This document shows positions 12,329 through 24,759 of a stretch of 64,000 nucleotides of DNA, piece after piece. The DNA comes from Tamarix chinensis (lineage: Eukaryota > Streptophyta > Magnoliopsida > Caryophyllales > Tamaricaceae). The notes beneath the pieces were generated by a model, which made no database searches, was not told the DNA's origin, and saw nothing but the letters and a program-made list of their open reading frames with translations. The stretch is from NCBI GenBank assembly GCA_030549775.1, contig CM060174.1, positions 15,797,193-15,861,192 on the forward strand. The letters run 5' to 3'. The translations under genes were made by a program, and so were the position numbers. Within the stretch, counting starts at the first letter, position 1. The number at the start of each line of letters is the position of its first letter.

Positions 12329-12404
12329 TGGTGGTAACATTTCCATAATTTACGGTTTAAGTTATAAGTAAAAAAAAATGTAAATTTTGGGGTGTTACAT
12401 CAAG

Positions 12405-13985
12405 CTTCATGTATTATAGCTTTGTCTTCCATGTAAATTTGTAAGGCTTGCTTAGACACTATATTGCACAATAGATATCCTTGGTGAAATCTTCTTCTCG
12501 TAAACATATATAAAACCTGCAAGAATCACTTAATGAAACATTAATAGTGTTACTATGAAGGTGTTCAATATTTTCAAGAATAAATGGTACCATCTTCAAA
12601 TATGCTAGTCTTTGATCTCCAAGATGAGGAGAGTTAAATGGAGATACTCCTACATTAAGAATGTGGACAAAAAACTTTGAATAGAAATGGAAAGTATAAG
12701 GAAGTTGTTTGTCTTTTGGAATAGGATAGAAGAGGGTTTTGAAGGAATCAAGAGCATCCCTTATCTATGGTGGTAAGATTTATGGTAAGGATCCAAAATT
12801 TTTCCATCATTTCATGAACTAGATAGGAAGATTATTTGTTGTAAGTTTTGGAAAAAGAGAAGACAGGAGTGACTTTTCTAAGCATTATATAAGAAGAAGG
12901 TGTTATACCAGGTTTGCGGGTAATCCTAATAATTAAATAAAAGGAGAATTTTAATGAGGTTTTGTAGGAATCAAGAAGCTATTTTGAGATTTCAAGGCTT
13001 CTATCCTAATGAAAAGGATGGTGTTTTTTGTGTATTTTGCAAGTAGAGTAAGCTAGTTCATTTGGAGAATCATTATGTGATAAATGTTTGAAGGATGCAG
13101 ACTCAGTAAATTCAAGAATTGCTATATAATATGGCTGAGGTTTATATAAGTTCCATGGTTTGTAAAAACAATTATAATTTTTTTTGTAGAGACAAAAAAG
13201 GTTTAGGATAGAAAAACCCATCCCATAATTAGTAATAATTTGGAAATGAGGTTTTTGAAAATAATTAGATGATTTTTGAAAATCTTTTTTTTGGAACAAT
13301 TTGTTTTAAAGATGGGATTGGTAAATCACATGATTTGAGGTTGAAGATTTGAAAATAATTTTGCAAATCAAGGTATTGAGATGAATATCCCTCCTTTCTT
13401 TTTAAAATAGGAGAAGAAATTATACATATTGATGGAGGAGGCATGCTCTACATGATTTGATGTATTGACATGACATCTTCATGGGGTTTTGTAAGGGTAG
13501 CAACCAAGGTTTTCATATCTTGGCATTTTTCTATAGGAGGCATTTGTGATGAAGAGACATGTTCTTTGCCTTTAATTGTTTCTTCATACCATGATTTGAT
13601 GAGGGTTTTATGTGAGGGTTTTAGAGGCACTATTGTCCTCAAAATTTAAGTACTGTCAATATACTTATTTTGATAATAATAAAAGGATCTTGATAACTAA
13701 TTCATTTTCTTAAGTGTGCATGTACAACAATTGACTTCTTCACTTAAAGTATACTCCAAAGGTGAAAATTTATAAGAGAAATCAAGTTTCTAAGCAAAAT
13801 AAAACAACACATGTAAGATAACCAAGGCTTGAAGGTTAAGGGCACTATTTCTTAAGTCTTAGGTATTTTTGTAAAGAGTTAAGTTGAGAAAAGTTCATAT
13901 TTCATTTAAAAGCTCTTTAAAACACTTTGCTGAAAAAATACTTGACTTGATTTCATTTCATAAAATTTTAAAAGTATTTTCAAAA
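12405..13985. other. Unassigned sequence between A1 and A2
   Basis: About 1.6 kb with no domain I can name. Reverse-strand open segments exist at 13006-13299 (97 codons) and 13448-13642 (64 codons); the second reads lysine-rich and soluble, but neither carries a motif I recognise. Its left edge may continue the gypsy-2 5' LTR split by A1. An old, eroded retroelement gag or leader is possible but unproven. Confidence 0.4.
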
Positions 13986-14850
13986 CAAAATGATTTGAAT
14001 ACCCCCAAACTTTTATTTAGGAATTTATAATAAAATAGGGGTTATATATGAGATTAATTAAATATAATATTTTTAATAAAATAATGGGAGTAATTAAGAC
14101 AAAAAAGGAGGGACATAATAAAGATTTTAATTAGGGAAGATTAGGGTAATTTGCTAATTAAAATAGAATTTAGGAATATTTACCCAAAAATTTCTAAATT
14201 AATATAAAAAGGAATTTAATTATTATTTTACTAGTTTTTATTATTTTTAAATATTTAAAAATACCAAAAATTCCCTAAACACCCCAACTACCCTATTTTT
14301 CTTTTCCTTTTTTCCTTCCATTTTCCATTTTCGTTCTTTCTTTTTATTTTTCTTTTTCATCTCCTCTCCCCCTGGTTGGGCCTTTCCCGTGCGGCCCAAC
14401 CTCCCCCTCCTCTCTTCTCTCCTTACCTGGAGTCTAGCCCACCTTCCCTTTCTTTTTTTTTTCTTCCTCGCCTGTATGGTTCTCTCCTCTCTTTTCTTCT
14501 TTTCTTTTCCCCTGAATGGCTAGCCCAGCCCCGTTTTCTTGCTCCTCTCTTCTCTCTTCCTCGCATTGCAGGTCGCGACTGTGACCTACCACCACCCTCC
14601 TTTCCCCCGCCATTATACTCCCCGAACTTCTACCTTCTCTCTCCCCTATCCCTTTCCTTTCTAATTCGGGCCAAGCCCACCTTGCACCTACCTCCCTCGC
14701 ATGCCTATTCCATTCCTTTCTCCCCCTCTGTGACCCTGCACCACTACACCTTCACAGGCTTATACCAGCCTACCACTACTGACCGACAAGCTCCTACCAC
14801 CCTTAACCCCTTGTCCTCTTTCTCCTTTGTCCTCTTCTCCCTCCCTTAAC

Positions 14851-14860
14851 CTATAAATAC
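14851..14860 (+). promoter_or_regulatory. A2 TATA box
   Basis: CTATAAATAC directly after the pyrimidine-rich island, about 0.86 kb into the LTR. A3 has the identical ten bases in the same context (24071). Confidence 0.65.
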
Positions 14861-15016
14861 CCCTTACCATCACCCATTTCCCCTCCTTTTCTCTATCTAG
14901 AAAAGCTTGACCATTTTCATTGCCATGACTTTAGACGTCGCCCCAGTCGTCGTTGTGCAACGCCACTGCCCGAAACACCACCCAAGTCCTTCCGTGCATC
15001 ACAATCCACCAAAAAA

Positions 15017-15096
15017 AATGTTAGTTAAATATAGTTATTGTTAAGTAATATGCATGTTACTAGTATAATTGCCAATAACTATATTTGACTAACATT
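15017..15096. mobile_element. 80-bp foldback insert (MITE-like) in A2
   Basis: Two 24-base arms, AATGTTAGTTAAATATAG... at 15017-15040 and ...CTATATTTGACTAACATT at 15073-15096, are inverted copies with one mismatch. The 32-base loop itself holds a near-palindrome (AGTAATATGCATGTTACT, 15045-15062). No clear target duplication is visible because the flanks are A-rich. It could be a very small MITE or a hairpin formed by local inverted duplication. Confidence 0.55.
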
Positions 15097-16014
15097 AAAT
15101 TCCCTTCCCACGCTAGTCTTCTATTTCCCTTCTTGTATTGGATATTTTCTGGATGAGCTTGTCCTACATTCTTTATAAAATCACCATTTGAGCTCAGGAA
15201 AGGAAGTCAACATGTTCTTGATAAATATTCCAATTCAACTCAGATTTAAATGGTAAAATTAGGGTTTCTGATCTATTACATAACCTCCCTCGCTCCTTAA
15301 CCTAATCATTAGCAATAGATAACCCTAATCACCCATTCTTATCACCTTTAGTTCAGCCTTCAAAATATCTAAACCCTTACGAGCTTGTGTTAATTTCCTC
15401 TTAAATTCAAGCTTACTTTTGAACCTATTTTACTCTTCTAATACTTTCTCTGACTCCCTCTTTTTTTTCTTTTTTCTTAATCCTTAAGCAACAAAGAGTT
15501 AGATTTAGGAGGAAGTTAATTTTTGGTTAGCTAAATCATTCTTTTTGTTTTTTTACTCTTAAGAATGGTAAGTACAATTTGTTTTCTAATTTAAGTTCTT
15601 GATTTGTGAAAGTTATTCAATAATTTATAAGTTCTATTTTTTTAAAGGTTTTGCAAATTGAAATCTTCTAGCTTGAGTTTTTCCTCTTTAGTGGTAAACT
15701 TTGCTAAGAAACACATCATTCTTACCTTTGAAATGTGGCCTAAATAGCATGAGTTATGATGTATTCTTTAAAATATTAATTTTATATGCCCGCATTAGAT
15801 TTTGGCTTCTAATTTATGCATGTTGAAATATTAAGAATCCTAAGAAAATAGGAAATATTTGCTTAAGAATGAAGCATGACTCAATTTATGATATTGTTAA
15901 CTAATAATATTTTGCTATGACATGTTTTAGTTTGGAGATGGTAAGATTTTAGAGTGTGAATCGCATGTAAATTTTAAAATATGTGTTTTGTAGGAGAAAA
16001 ATGATTGATTAGTT

Positions 16015-16215
16015 AAGAAAAACTAATTGAGTGGTCTTTAAAACAATTGACTAGTTACCCCAAACTGATTGAACAGTTGGTATGTGGTGAATTTGGTTGC
16101 TCTCTTCTTAAACCCATTAACCAGTTTTTCTAAACGGATTGAATTATCTAAGAATAATCGACTTGTTTAACCAAATTGATCAACTAGTTTGCCTAGGCCG
16201 ATCGACTAATTAGGT
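16015..16215 (+). repeat. CTAGTT-type degenerate tandem repeats in A2
   Basis: About ten degenerate 20-25 bp units round AATTGACTAGTT or GATTGAACAGTT, such as those near 16049, 16068 and 16198. Equivalent units on the other strand occur in A6 at 57930-58245. Confidence 0.65.
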
Positions 16216-17868
16216 CAGAATGTGTTATTTTCTTCTTTTTAGACTTTTTATGCTTTGATACTTTTCACAATTCTATAGTATGATCCTTTAATGATGATAA
16301 TACCCATCTTGGCATGAATTAACAAATATATTGGATGGATTTAAGGGATCAAAAATCATGATATTATATTTAGTGCTTTTTAAAGACTTTAATGACTAAA
16401 TTGGAATGAGTATGCTCTAATTCTACTTTATAATGAGATAAACATGATTTTGGCATAATTGGATTTCCTTATATGGTTGATTTAAACTTGGGTAAGCATT
16501 AATGAAAATCTCACCATATGTTTGAAGGAAATATAAATGGTTAAAATGGAATGAGTATGTGGATGTGTTCTATGAATGTTGCATGGTCCTTTTATGATAA
16601 CATAACCTTGGAAAATAACACACTAATCACTTAAAGTAAAAGATAATTGAGTTGTTCATGAATTTGGATTACCCAATCCTCGATTAGCTACCAAGGGTTA
16701 GTTTACCTTTGGACATTTACTAGTGCCTTCGAGCTTTGTCTTCTATTAATATCCTAGTGTCTTACCTACTCTAGACGCTAATAATTTACTAGGACTATCA
16801 ATACTAAAGGGTCTTGTCACCTAAGTATGTTACTTGCCTTTAGCTGGACTATATGTCCATTGGTGGTTACTTAGCTTTATCCACACTTTTTGACCTTTGG
16901 GTTGGATAGGCTTTTATGGTATGTAAGACCATGGGGTAGTATACATTCTATCGCTCAATAATAATAAGGATGAAGATGTAGATATATAAAAAGAAAAAAA
17001 AAGAAAAAGGAAAGAGAAATAACGGCTTATAAATAAATGACCTAATAAATTATACAAGCTTGGGAAACAGACTCAATGGGAAATTATGTGAACAGATGGT
17101 AGGAGCACTAATAAGTTTTTTGAATAACCTACTTATTAAATTGTATATTATTATCTATGATATTTAGGTTATGGTGATAAGCATGATGAGTCCTTATTTG
17201 TTTGAGTCGTGCATGACATGAATTGTCGATGCATTATATGACTATGATAAAGCATGCATATCTAATTATATGGCACAAACATGATATTCATTTAGTATGA
17301 TCATCATATTATTCTAGGATTTTGTCTACTTGTGACTTCCATTGAGGAGGTAACTTGGCATACTCAGTGCAAAGCGTATCGATGTGCCCGTTTGTTTGGT
17401 CACTTGCTCATTCCCACGAATAAAGGATCATATGCAAGTTTCTAGGGTTGGTCGGTAGTGAAACTGCCTCGTTTTGGGCTTGGGGATTGAAGTGTGGACT
17501 TCTAGAGTCTGTTGTTTGGTCCCTAATTAACTAAGGTTTGGGGCTACGCCCTACCATTGTTTCCTGCCATAGTAATGTTGTACTTCAGCTTAATCTCCTT
17601 TATTGTATTTTAATATTTAGGGACCATCAATGTCTCGTTCTGTAAATTTTTTCTTTAATATTTATATATCGTGTTTCTCATATGCTCTACTTTTGTTTTG
17701 ATTGATTTGGTTTCTAAGCCTTTTAACTAGTATGAGATGAGCGACCGATGACTACCCTATGTTAGGTGCGGCGATAGCACCCCATTTTCCATATATGTGT
17801 TTAATATTTTTTCACTTCCTTAATGTTTTAAAATCAAACTTTTCAGCAACGAAAAAAGGGGATGTTAC

Positions 17869-19007
17869 CAAAAAATATTGCTAACATTTAGATGGTGGTT
17901 GAATTATTATAACCACTATCTATGTTGCTAAAAATAAAGAATCTCAAATCTCTCCTACTTTTCTTTTTTACTAGACAAGTTATATACAACTGTCTTTAGT
18001 ATAGCAATCAAATATGTATTGCTGTTCATTTTAATTTATTATAATAGTGTTAAAAAATATTAAAAAAAAGTAAAGAAGATGAAATTGAAAAAAGACTTTT
18101 TTATGTAAAAAATTATTAATTTTTGAAAAAAAGAATAAAATAAATTTTTTGAATGTCTCTTTTTGAATTTGGAAAAAAAATAAAATTCAAAAATGGTCCA
18201 AAATATAGAAGATTTAAAAAATATTATAGAAAACTAAACAATTATAAGTTTTTAAAAAACTTATCAAAAATTTTAATTTTTTTATTATTTCATCAATTTT
18301 TAGGAATTTTATATAATTCTTTCTATTTATTGTCAAAGTTCATCTTAATTATAATACATTTAACATAATTTATTTTTTTTATTGTAAAAAGGTAAGTATA
18401 AAGATAAATTACTCTAATTACTTAAAAATACGAGATATCTATAAAATATTATGTTAAATATGATGGCACCTAAATAAAATTTATTCATAAATTTACATTG
18501 TAATTTGAAATCACGAGACTAAAAATTTATATTATTTCTATGTCATAGGTATAAACATTAAACTATATACTCTTTCTTTTTAGGTATATTTTAGTGGATA
18601 GGGATAAAAATAAAACCAAATGGGCTAGTTAGACTGGTTGGCTAGTAAGTGTTACTCTTATCAGTCAAACTAATGGCTACAAGTTAGTGGGGAAGTTATT
18701 TTGCCAATGAGTTTTAGCAAAAAAGAGAATCAGGTGGTTATTTATTTGACTCTACAATTTTAGACAAACTTACTTCTTTGCCCTTAATTTTGAAAATATT
18801 AGCTTTAATCACATGACACACACTAATAGTCATTTTGTTTTGACCCTAGAATATTTAGTTGGAGAACTGAAACATTAATCTAGTATCATAATCCAGCTCA
18901 TTCTTCTTTGATGCTTCAATTAATATTCGAAGCTCACAACCTCACACCTATGTTGTTAATCTTCACCTTGCCATCTGATGGCCCTAAATCTGTGCTTGGT
19001 CGTCATT
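17869..19007. other. Unassigned AT-rich sequence with foldback at its left end
   Basis: Immediately right of A2, TTGCTAACATTTAGATGGT... at 17878-17900 and its imperfect inverse ending TATCTATGTTGCTAA at 17931 form a hairpin with a 10-base loop; a second short inverted pair with TAGCAAT/ATTGCT follows near 18001-18023. The rest is poly-A/T-rich. The 71-codon open frame at 18153-18368 is lysine/phenylalanine-rich from base composition alone and is not called. Confidence 0.5.
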
Positions 19008-19012
19008 CATTC

Positions 19013-19560
19013 TATTGTGGAACTAGCATGAATTTGGAGAGATCCACACCAAATCAAGATTAACAAGTCCATGCACAATTGAGAACTCACACATAAATTA
19101 AAATAATTCAGAAAAAGTAGAGATCTTTATTCGTGCTCTCATGTAATTACAATATGATTAAACCAATCAATCAATAAACTACACAAATCTAGAATTCTCT
19201 TGTAAGGGAGAACTTTATAGATAAGAAGAATAAGTTAGTATTCATGATTCTAAATGCCTAAGGTTTCAACATGTCTCATTTTATAAAAGAAAAAACCCTA
19301 TGAAGCAAAACAAAACATTTCAAAAATAGGTCAAAAACACAATCCACATTTTGGAAGCATGAGACCCTTGTATTTATTTCCTTACATTTAATTTTTTCCC
19401 AAATCATACCAAGAATTCTATAGAGAAATATGCTATGTTTTTATTAATATTGCACCCCTGTGTTTCTCACATAAAACCTCATACTACACTAAACTTCTCT
19501 AACACCTGTATGAACCAACACAATATTATGTTTTTCTCAAATACCCAATCAAAACTCACA
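19013..19560 (-). repeat. B2 3' LTR
   Basis: It aligns throughout with 22056-22592 (shared ends GGAACTAG and AAAACTCACA). The expected TG at its left end reads TA. It contains the degenerate hairpin-forming sequence with TGTGTTTCTC near 19460 seen better preserved in B1. Confidence 0.9.
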
Positions 19561-19637
19561 TATCTCCACCATGACACAGTATTTGTGACACATAACATGT
19601 AAAGACCTCTAAAAAAACCCTAGCTAAATAAAGAACC

Positions 19638-20440
19638 TCATGGCCTACTAATACTAACCAAGTCTGAGAAACAATCAAACTTACCTATGATCAATGGCTT
19701 CATTAGCATATCAGCTGGATTATCTAAAGTACCCACTTTCTCTAACAATACTTTGCCTATATAAATAGTACCCCAGATAAAGTGATACCTAATGTTAGTG
19801 TGCTTCATTTGAATATGGAAAGAAATTTGATTCTTTAATAAAAAGATGGAACTTTGGCTATCATCACGAACAACTAGAGCACCATGACCAAACCCCAAGT
19901 CTGATACTAAATCACCAAGTTACAAGGCTTCCTAAAAATCCTTTGTCATATCCAACACATAATTTTAGAACCTTTTAGGTCAAAAAATAGCAAACTAGTA
20001 TACCTCTAATCAATAGGAACATAACCAAGATCAGAGTAACCTGTCAATAGAATAGTTGATAATACATACACAATACAAGCCAAAAGTATACACACCAAGT
20101 ACTTATGATGGTACAACACACATAACCAAGGTATCCTTAGAGACTCACCACACACATGCTCACTACACAAGAAATATAATAGTTGGTACCAATCACATCA
20201 TACATCAAGTATCTCACACCTATAGAGTATGAACTAGTGACTAAGTAAGTCACCACAATTGCTTTGGATTTAAGCACATCCAAAGTCTTTAACTTTTTCT
20301 CTTTAGGACTTTCATTTGCTTCAACAAGAAAAATATAAACACATAACAAAAGAATAACTAGTGAAACATACCAATGTATGAACTCACCAAAGATACCGCA
20401 TCTCCTTAGTAACACTAGTAGAATACCACAAAGAAAAATC
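19638..20440 (-). pseudogene. B2 RNase H and RT tail
   Basis: The open segment 19638-19898 ends NPADMLMKPLIIGKFDCF and is a clear copy of the B1 RNase H C-terminus (NPADMLTKPLTVSKFEHC). To its right, broken reading gives LTGYSDLGY (near 20030), matching B1 LTGFVDSDYGG, in which the key Asp and Gly residues are altered. The 102-codon open frame at 20137-20445 is in a different frame and is hydrophobic only by shift; I do not treat it as a protein. Confidence 0.75.
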
Positions 20441-20588
20441 AACACCTAAAATAACCTCTGACTCTAGCACTATATCTTGCACACCAATACTTCTCACAAT
20501 ATATAGTGCATTACAAGATATTCCTAAATCAATGCCCATTTATCCACCTTTTATCCAAATTCCTTCTCACTAGATGAATTTATACCAT

Positions 20589-21464
20589 TTATAGATCAAT
20601 AGCAACCTCTATCTTGTTACGAGCACCTGACAGAATCTCATACTCCACCTTCTTATCAAGAAGGAATTTAGAATCACAAAAGGTAATTGATCTAGATGAA
20701 ACCGGATCATAATATAAGGACCTTAGAGTTGTTCTAATTACACTACCGTGTCTCAGTTGTATCATATAAAAGATATCAACATCTGAGTCACACACTCTCA
20801 ATGTTACTCCAACTACACCCTTAATAGTTGTGCCAACAAGTTCATATAATGTCTCGATTAGCTTACCAACAATCACAACCATAACCCCTTTAATAAACTT
20901 CAATGTGTCATTCTCAATGACACAACTATAACCTTTGCTATCTAAGGAACATAGCAAAATTAAGCTCTTAGTCATGTTAGGAATATGACGAATACCAGAC
21001 AATGTCATTAATAGACCATCATGCATCATTACCCTCACAGTCCCAATCTTAGTAACCCTGCTTGAAGTGCCATTTCTCAAGATAAGAACTCCACTTCAAA
21101 TAATGTTATATGTTTGGAACCAGCTTTTATTGAGACATACATGGTAGGAGCACCCAGAATCCACTTATCAACCAATATAGTTTGTCCATCTGTGGGAGTC
21201 AGTATATAAGCATCATCATCACCTCCATCTATGGTAGCATCCAAGTCATCAGATACACCACTAGCAGTATCTATAGCTATCCTATTTGGGATAAAATCTC
21301 TCGATATGACCTTTTATGTGAAAACCATAGCATGTCATATTTTTCTTCCAACTCTTCAACTTAGATTTGGACATCTTCTTATCACCAGACCCCCTTTTTT
21401 CTAACCTCTCCTTTGCTTCCAAACCCTCATTATGTGAGTACGCAAAAGTATCGCAGCTAGTCAA
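20589..21464 (-). pseudogene. B2 protease-to-GAG-pre-integrase segment and zinc knuckle
   Basis: The 163-codon open segment 20589-21080 (VRVMMHDGLLMTLSGIRHIP, then LDSKGYSCVIENDT) follows the B1 protease C-terminal part and GAG-pre-integrase. The segment 21282-21464 carries CYGFHIKGHIERF, corresponding to the B1 knuckle CYGCHKKGHIKKFC with both downstream Cys lost. A frame break lies between them. The protease active-site Asp region near 21150 is outside any open frame. Confidence 0.8.
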
Positions 21465-21473
21465 CTCCCATTA

Positions 21474-22011
21474 TAGTTAGGTGGATTTCACATTGTCAAG
21501 GACTAACTTGTCATTCTTATACAAAATAATCTCATAAAAATGCTTAAAAACTAGTAGGTAAAGAATATAATAATATAATAGCAAAATCTTCATCATCTAA
21601 ATTAACATCTATATTATGCAAATCCATCATGGTAGAGTCAAATTCATCTAGATGACTTTTCAAATATTAACCCTGACCTAGTTTTAGGTCATAAAGATGA
21701 CTCTTTAATAGTAACCAATTTGCTATTGACTTTATCATGAACAATGACTCTAGCTACAATCATAAGGCCACTATTGCTGATTATTTTTCCATTTCCCATA
21801 AAACCTTGTTAGACAAGCATAGTTGTATGGTATAGAGGACCTTCACATCTAGCACTTTGAATCTCTCATCTGTCATCGATTCTAGTTTCTTTGATTAACT
21901 GTGTAAAGCCTTTTTCAATCCATTTTGAATTAGAATTATCTGCATCTTCTATTTCCATAATCCGATATTGATGAATTGATTAAATTTCTCAATATCAAAT
22001 CTTATACCCAT
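21474..22011 (-). pseudogene. B2 gag
   Basis: Reading from the ATG at 22011 gives RFDIEKFNQFINIGLWK, parallel to the B1 gag start RFDIEKFDRSVNFGLWK. It is interrupted by several stops and shifts. Its 3' end has the same TAA-TGG-GA sequence that stops the B1 frame after codon 180, plus another stop two codons earlier. Confidence 0.8.
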
Positions 22012-22055
22012 CTCAATAACCTAATGTCTTTAATAATGCAACTCTGATACCAAAT

Positions 22056-22592
22056 TGTTGGGGAACTAGTATGAATTTAGAGAGATTCATACCAAATCAA
22101 GAATACCAAGATTATGCACAATTAAGAACTCACACACAAAATAAAATAGTATAGATATTTATTAGTGCTCTTGTGTAATAAAGTTATGATTAAATGAATC
22201 AATTAATCAATTACACAAATGTATAATTTTCTTTGAAGGGATAATTCTCCGGAGAAGAATGAGAAGGTGGGATGCATGACTTGCAATAGCTAGGGTTTCA
22301 ACATGTCTCCTTTTATAGAAGAAAAATTACTATGGAGCAAAACAACGTGTTTCAGAAATATATCAAAAATATGGTCCATATTTTGGAAACACAAGACCCT
22401 TATATTTATTTCTTTACATTTGAATTTTTTCCAAAAAACACCAAGAATTACATAGAGAAACATGGTATGTGTTTATTAACACGATACCACTATGTTTCTC
22501 ATATAAAACTCCATACTACACTAAAATTTTCCAACACCTACATAAACTAATATAATGTTATGTTGTGCTCAAATACCTATTAAAAACTCACA
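22056..22592 (-). repeat. B2 5' LTR
   Basis: Starts TGTTGGGGAACTAG and ends ACTCACA, directly followed by the target duplication CATTC. The primer-binding site lies 3 bases from its left end (22042-22052). Confidence 0.92.
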
Positions 22593-22597
22593 CATTC

Positions 22598-23105
22598 CAA
22601 GATAACGTTGCAATATCCATTTGGATAAAATATTCGATAGTGGATTCTACAGTAGATCTTTAAAATATTTGGAAGAAATCTTAGTTTTTTAAATAATTAG
22701 ATAACCATCATACATAATGATAAAAAAACTAAGGCAAACAAGAAAGTAGGAACACTTAGACTTTTCCCCTCAAAGTAGTGCTTATACATGATGGAGTAGG
22801 TCATCAATTTTGTAAACAAAATCATTTTGTCTATTCATGATCAAAATTCCAACCATTATTTTTACTAACATCATCATCCAAATAATGTAGATTTTTTGAT
22901 TTTGAAACACTATCTTAGTTCTATACTCCCATATCACTCTATCTATTGAAAAAAATATAATGTTTTAAATTTACCCTCTAAGGACCTTCATTCAACCTCC
23001 AATTCAACCTAGATCATTATCTATAGTAGGCCTCAACATAATGTATTGGTATCCTAACCAATCACACACTCCATACCATATCCTCCTTGTCACTGTGCAA
23101 TAAAT
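22598..23105 (-). pseudogene. LINE-2 3' end: zinc-finger (zf-RVT) region, part 2
   Basis: Reverse translation of about 22900-23110 gives YGMECVIG/RRIWYGVCDWLGYQY-like sequence followed by RPTIDND, the pattern found after the C-H-L-F-F motif in plant L1-type LINE ORF2 C-termini. Its upstream half lies at 27973, on the far side of A3, whose target duplication GGAAT is at both edges. Sequence to the left, up to the B2 insertion, is probably LINE 3' untranslated tail; no poly-A tail was identified. Confidence 0.65.
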
Positions 23106-24070
23106 GGAATTGAAATACCCCAAAATCCTAATTTTCGAAATTATGGCTAAATGAGGAATTATTAGGAAAATTAATTACTAAATTCATTTATTAAAATTTA
23201 GAGAATTAATTAAGGTAAATTAAGAGGAAAATAATAAAGAATTTAATTGGAAGAAAATTTAGGTATTTTTCTAATTAGCATGGATGTTAAGGAAATTTAT
23301 CTAAAATAGTCTAAAATAAGCAAAAAAAAAAATTTATTTAATATTTTATAAATATTAATATTCTAAACAGCCCAAAAATATTCTAAATAATTTATGCAAA
23401 ATCCAAAACCCTAAATAAACCATTTTCTCTTTTCTTTTCCCTCATTTTCCTTTCTTCCTTTTCCTTTTTCCTTTTTCCCCCGTCTGTTGGGCCTCTCCCC
23501 GCGGCCTAGCCCTTCTTTTATTTTCCTTTCTCCTTCCCCCGCGGCCCAGCGTCGTTCGCTGGCCGACGCTTGTGTGCAACGCTGTGTTTTTCCCTTCAAT
23601 CTGCCGAAGCGCCGCATTGCGATTAATGAGCCTTATAACCGTTGCCAACCCACGACACGACGCTGCATTTCAACCTTCTAAATAATGAAACGACGAGTCG
23701 AGATTATGAAAGTTATAACCGTTGCCGACCGGCCGGTTTCTCCCCTTTCTTTTCTTCCCTGGACCGACTGGTCTAGTCCTCTTCTTCCCCGACCTGCACC
23801 CCGGCCTGCAAATCGACCTGCAACACGATCTTCGCCGGCAGCCACCAGCGCCGACCGTCCTCCCCTGCCCTCCCTGTCATTTTATTTCCTCTTTTTGACC
23901 CCAACAATCCCTGCAGCTCCCTCCTCGCGTGCCCATCTTCTTTCCTCCTTCTCCCCCTTGCTGACCTAACCTGCCATGGCAGGACCTGCACCGCCTGCCA
24001 CCGGCCAGCCACCTGCACACCTGCTCTACACGCCTGCTTCTTCCCTTGTCGTTTCCCCCCCCCCAATTGC

Positions 24071-24080
24071 CTATAAATAC
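24071..24080 (+). promoter_or_regulatory. A3 TATA box
   Basis: CTATAAATAC followed by CCCCCC, at the end of the GC-rich island about 0.96 kb into the LTR, with a C-rich stretch immediately upstream. It is identical to the A2 box. Confidence 0.65.
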
Positions 24081-24759
24081 CCCCCTTTGATAGCCATAAC
24101 CTGTGCTGCAAAAATCACCCCGAAACTCTGCCTCTCTGTCGCCTGAAAATCAGATGAAGTTTCTGCCGCCACCGATGATCGCCGCCGCCACCGTTGGCCA
24201 CCAAAAACACCCCTGTACCTTCCTCGACAAAACCAAACCACTGCCACCCTCCACCCTGCCCTGCACGTGCCGCCATAGCCGTGCGAAGTTCCCTACTGAA
24301 AAATCCCTCTTCCAGTCGTCGCCGCCCCTTACGCCGCCCGTAGCCGCCATCTCCGCCGTGGTCCACTCTCCTTCCACATCCTAAAGTAACCTGCACATCC
24401 TCCCCTACCTGCCCATACCCTCTTTACCCCCTGCTTCCTTCTCCACTGGCCTCCACCATTTTCCACCACCTTCTTCCTCCTCCGGCTGCCGCGCCAACCA
24501 CCGCACGCCGCCACCCCTTGCCATGCCACCACCCTCATTCCACTCCCCTTCACCTGCTGATTCTTCCCCCACCTCAAACTTCTCCTTTCCTCCTCCCATC
24601 TAACCTCCACCTTAATCTTTCCCTCTCTTCTCCTCCTCCACCGCTGCCGCCGTCGCCGCCACGCGCCGCCGCTGGACCACCACCGTCCTCAGGTGGTCTT
24701 CCACTCACCTGAACCCTAAAACCTTTCTTTATGCCACCTATAGTAATTTTAACTAATAT

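Larger units (their letters stand above)
8209..12399 (+). mobile_element. LTR-A copy A1: complete 4.19-kb solo LTR
   Basis: The unit starts TGAAATGCCCCG and ends GGGGTGTTACA, and it is flanked by a perfect 5-bp target duplication TCAAG (8204-8208 and 12400-12404). That proves it is one insertion unit. It contains no polyprotein, primer-binding site or second LTR, so it is best read as a solo LTR left after LTR-LTR recombination of a Ty3/gypsy-type element; length and termini resemble Tekay/Del LTRs (inference). Layout: AT-rich 8209-8640, pyrimidine/GC-rich 8640-9660, TATA box at 9231, (ATT)n at 10221-10270, 34-bp minisatellite about 10936-11140, CCACCGG-type arrays 11318-11705, stem-loop 12283-12328. 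It interrupts sequence 5' of gypsy-2. Confidence 0.85.
13991..17868 (+). mobile_element. LTR-A copy A2: about 3.9-kb solo LTR (second subfamily)
   Basis: Starts TGATTTGAATACCCCCAAAC and ends GGGGATGTTAC, with a possible target duplication CAAAA at 13986-13990 and 17869-17873; the last base of the usual TTACA end appears lost, so the ends are less certain than for A1. An alternative start is the TG at 13996. The plan matches A1: AT-rich start, pyrimidine-rich island (14290-14850), TATA box at 14851, then a segment like the one that follows the TATA box in A1 (CATGACTT near 14924), and a 3' end with GCTCATTCC near 17408. It differs from A1 by lacking CCACCGG blocks and having CTAGTT-type repeats instead, a feature shared with A6. 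No coding capacity. Confidence 0.7.
19013..22592 (-). mobile_element. B2: Ty1/copia retrotransposon with internal deletion
   Basis: Two LTRs (19013-19560 and 22056-22592) bound the element, and the 5-bp target duplication CATTC is present at 19008-19012 and 22593-22597. Transcription orientation is minus: TGGTATCAGAG (22042-22052), a match to the initiator-Met tRNA primer site, adjoins the right (5') LTR, and a polypurine tract (GGTGGAGATA, 19561-19570 on the minus strand) adjoins the left (3') LTR. Total length is 3.58 kb against 5.36 kb for its relative B1. Most of integrase and RT is missing, so an internal deletion near 20450-20590 is inferred. All remaining coding is broken. Confidence 0.92.

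Noticed and set aside
12405..13985. Possible endogenous pararetrovirus or unknown gene
   Set aside because: The open segments here show no movement-protein, coat, protease or RT motif I can name, so I keep the region as unassigned.
14376..14849. 157-codon Pro/Leu/Ser open frame in A2
   Set aside because: It lies in the pyrimidine-rich U3 of the LTR, upstream of the TATA box, with no homology recognisable.
20137..20445. 102-codon hydrophobic open frame resembling a membrane protein
   Set aside because: It is an out-of-frame reading of the B2 RT/RNase H remnant between its LTRs.
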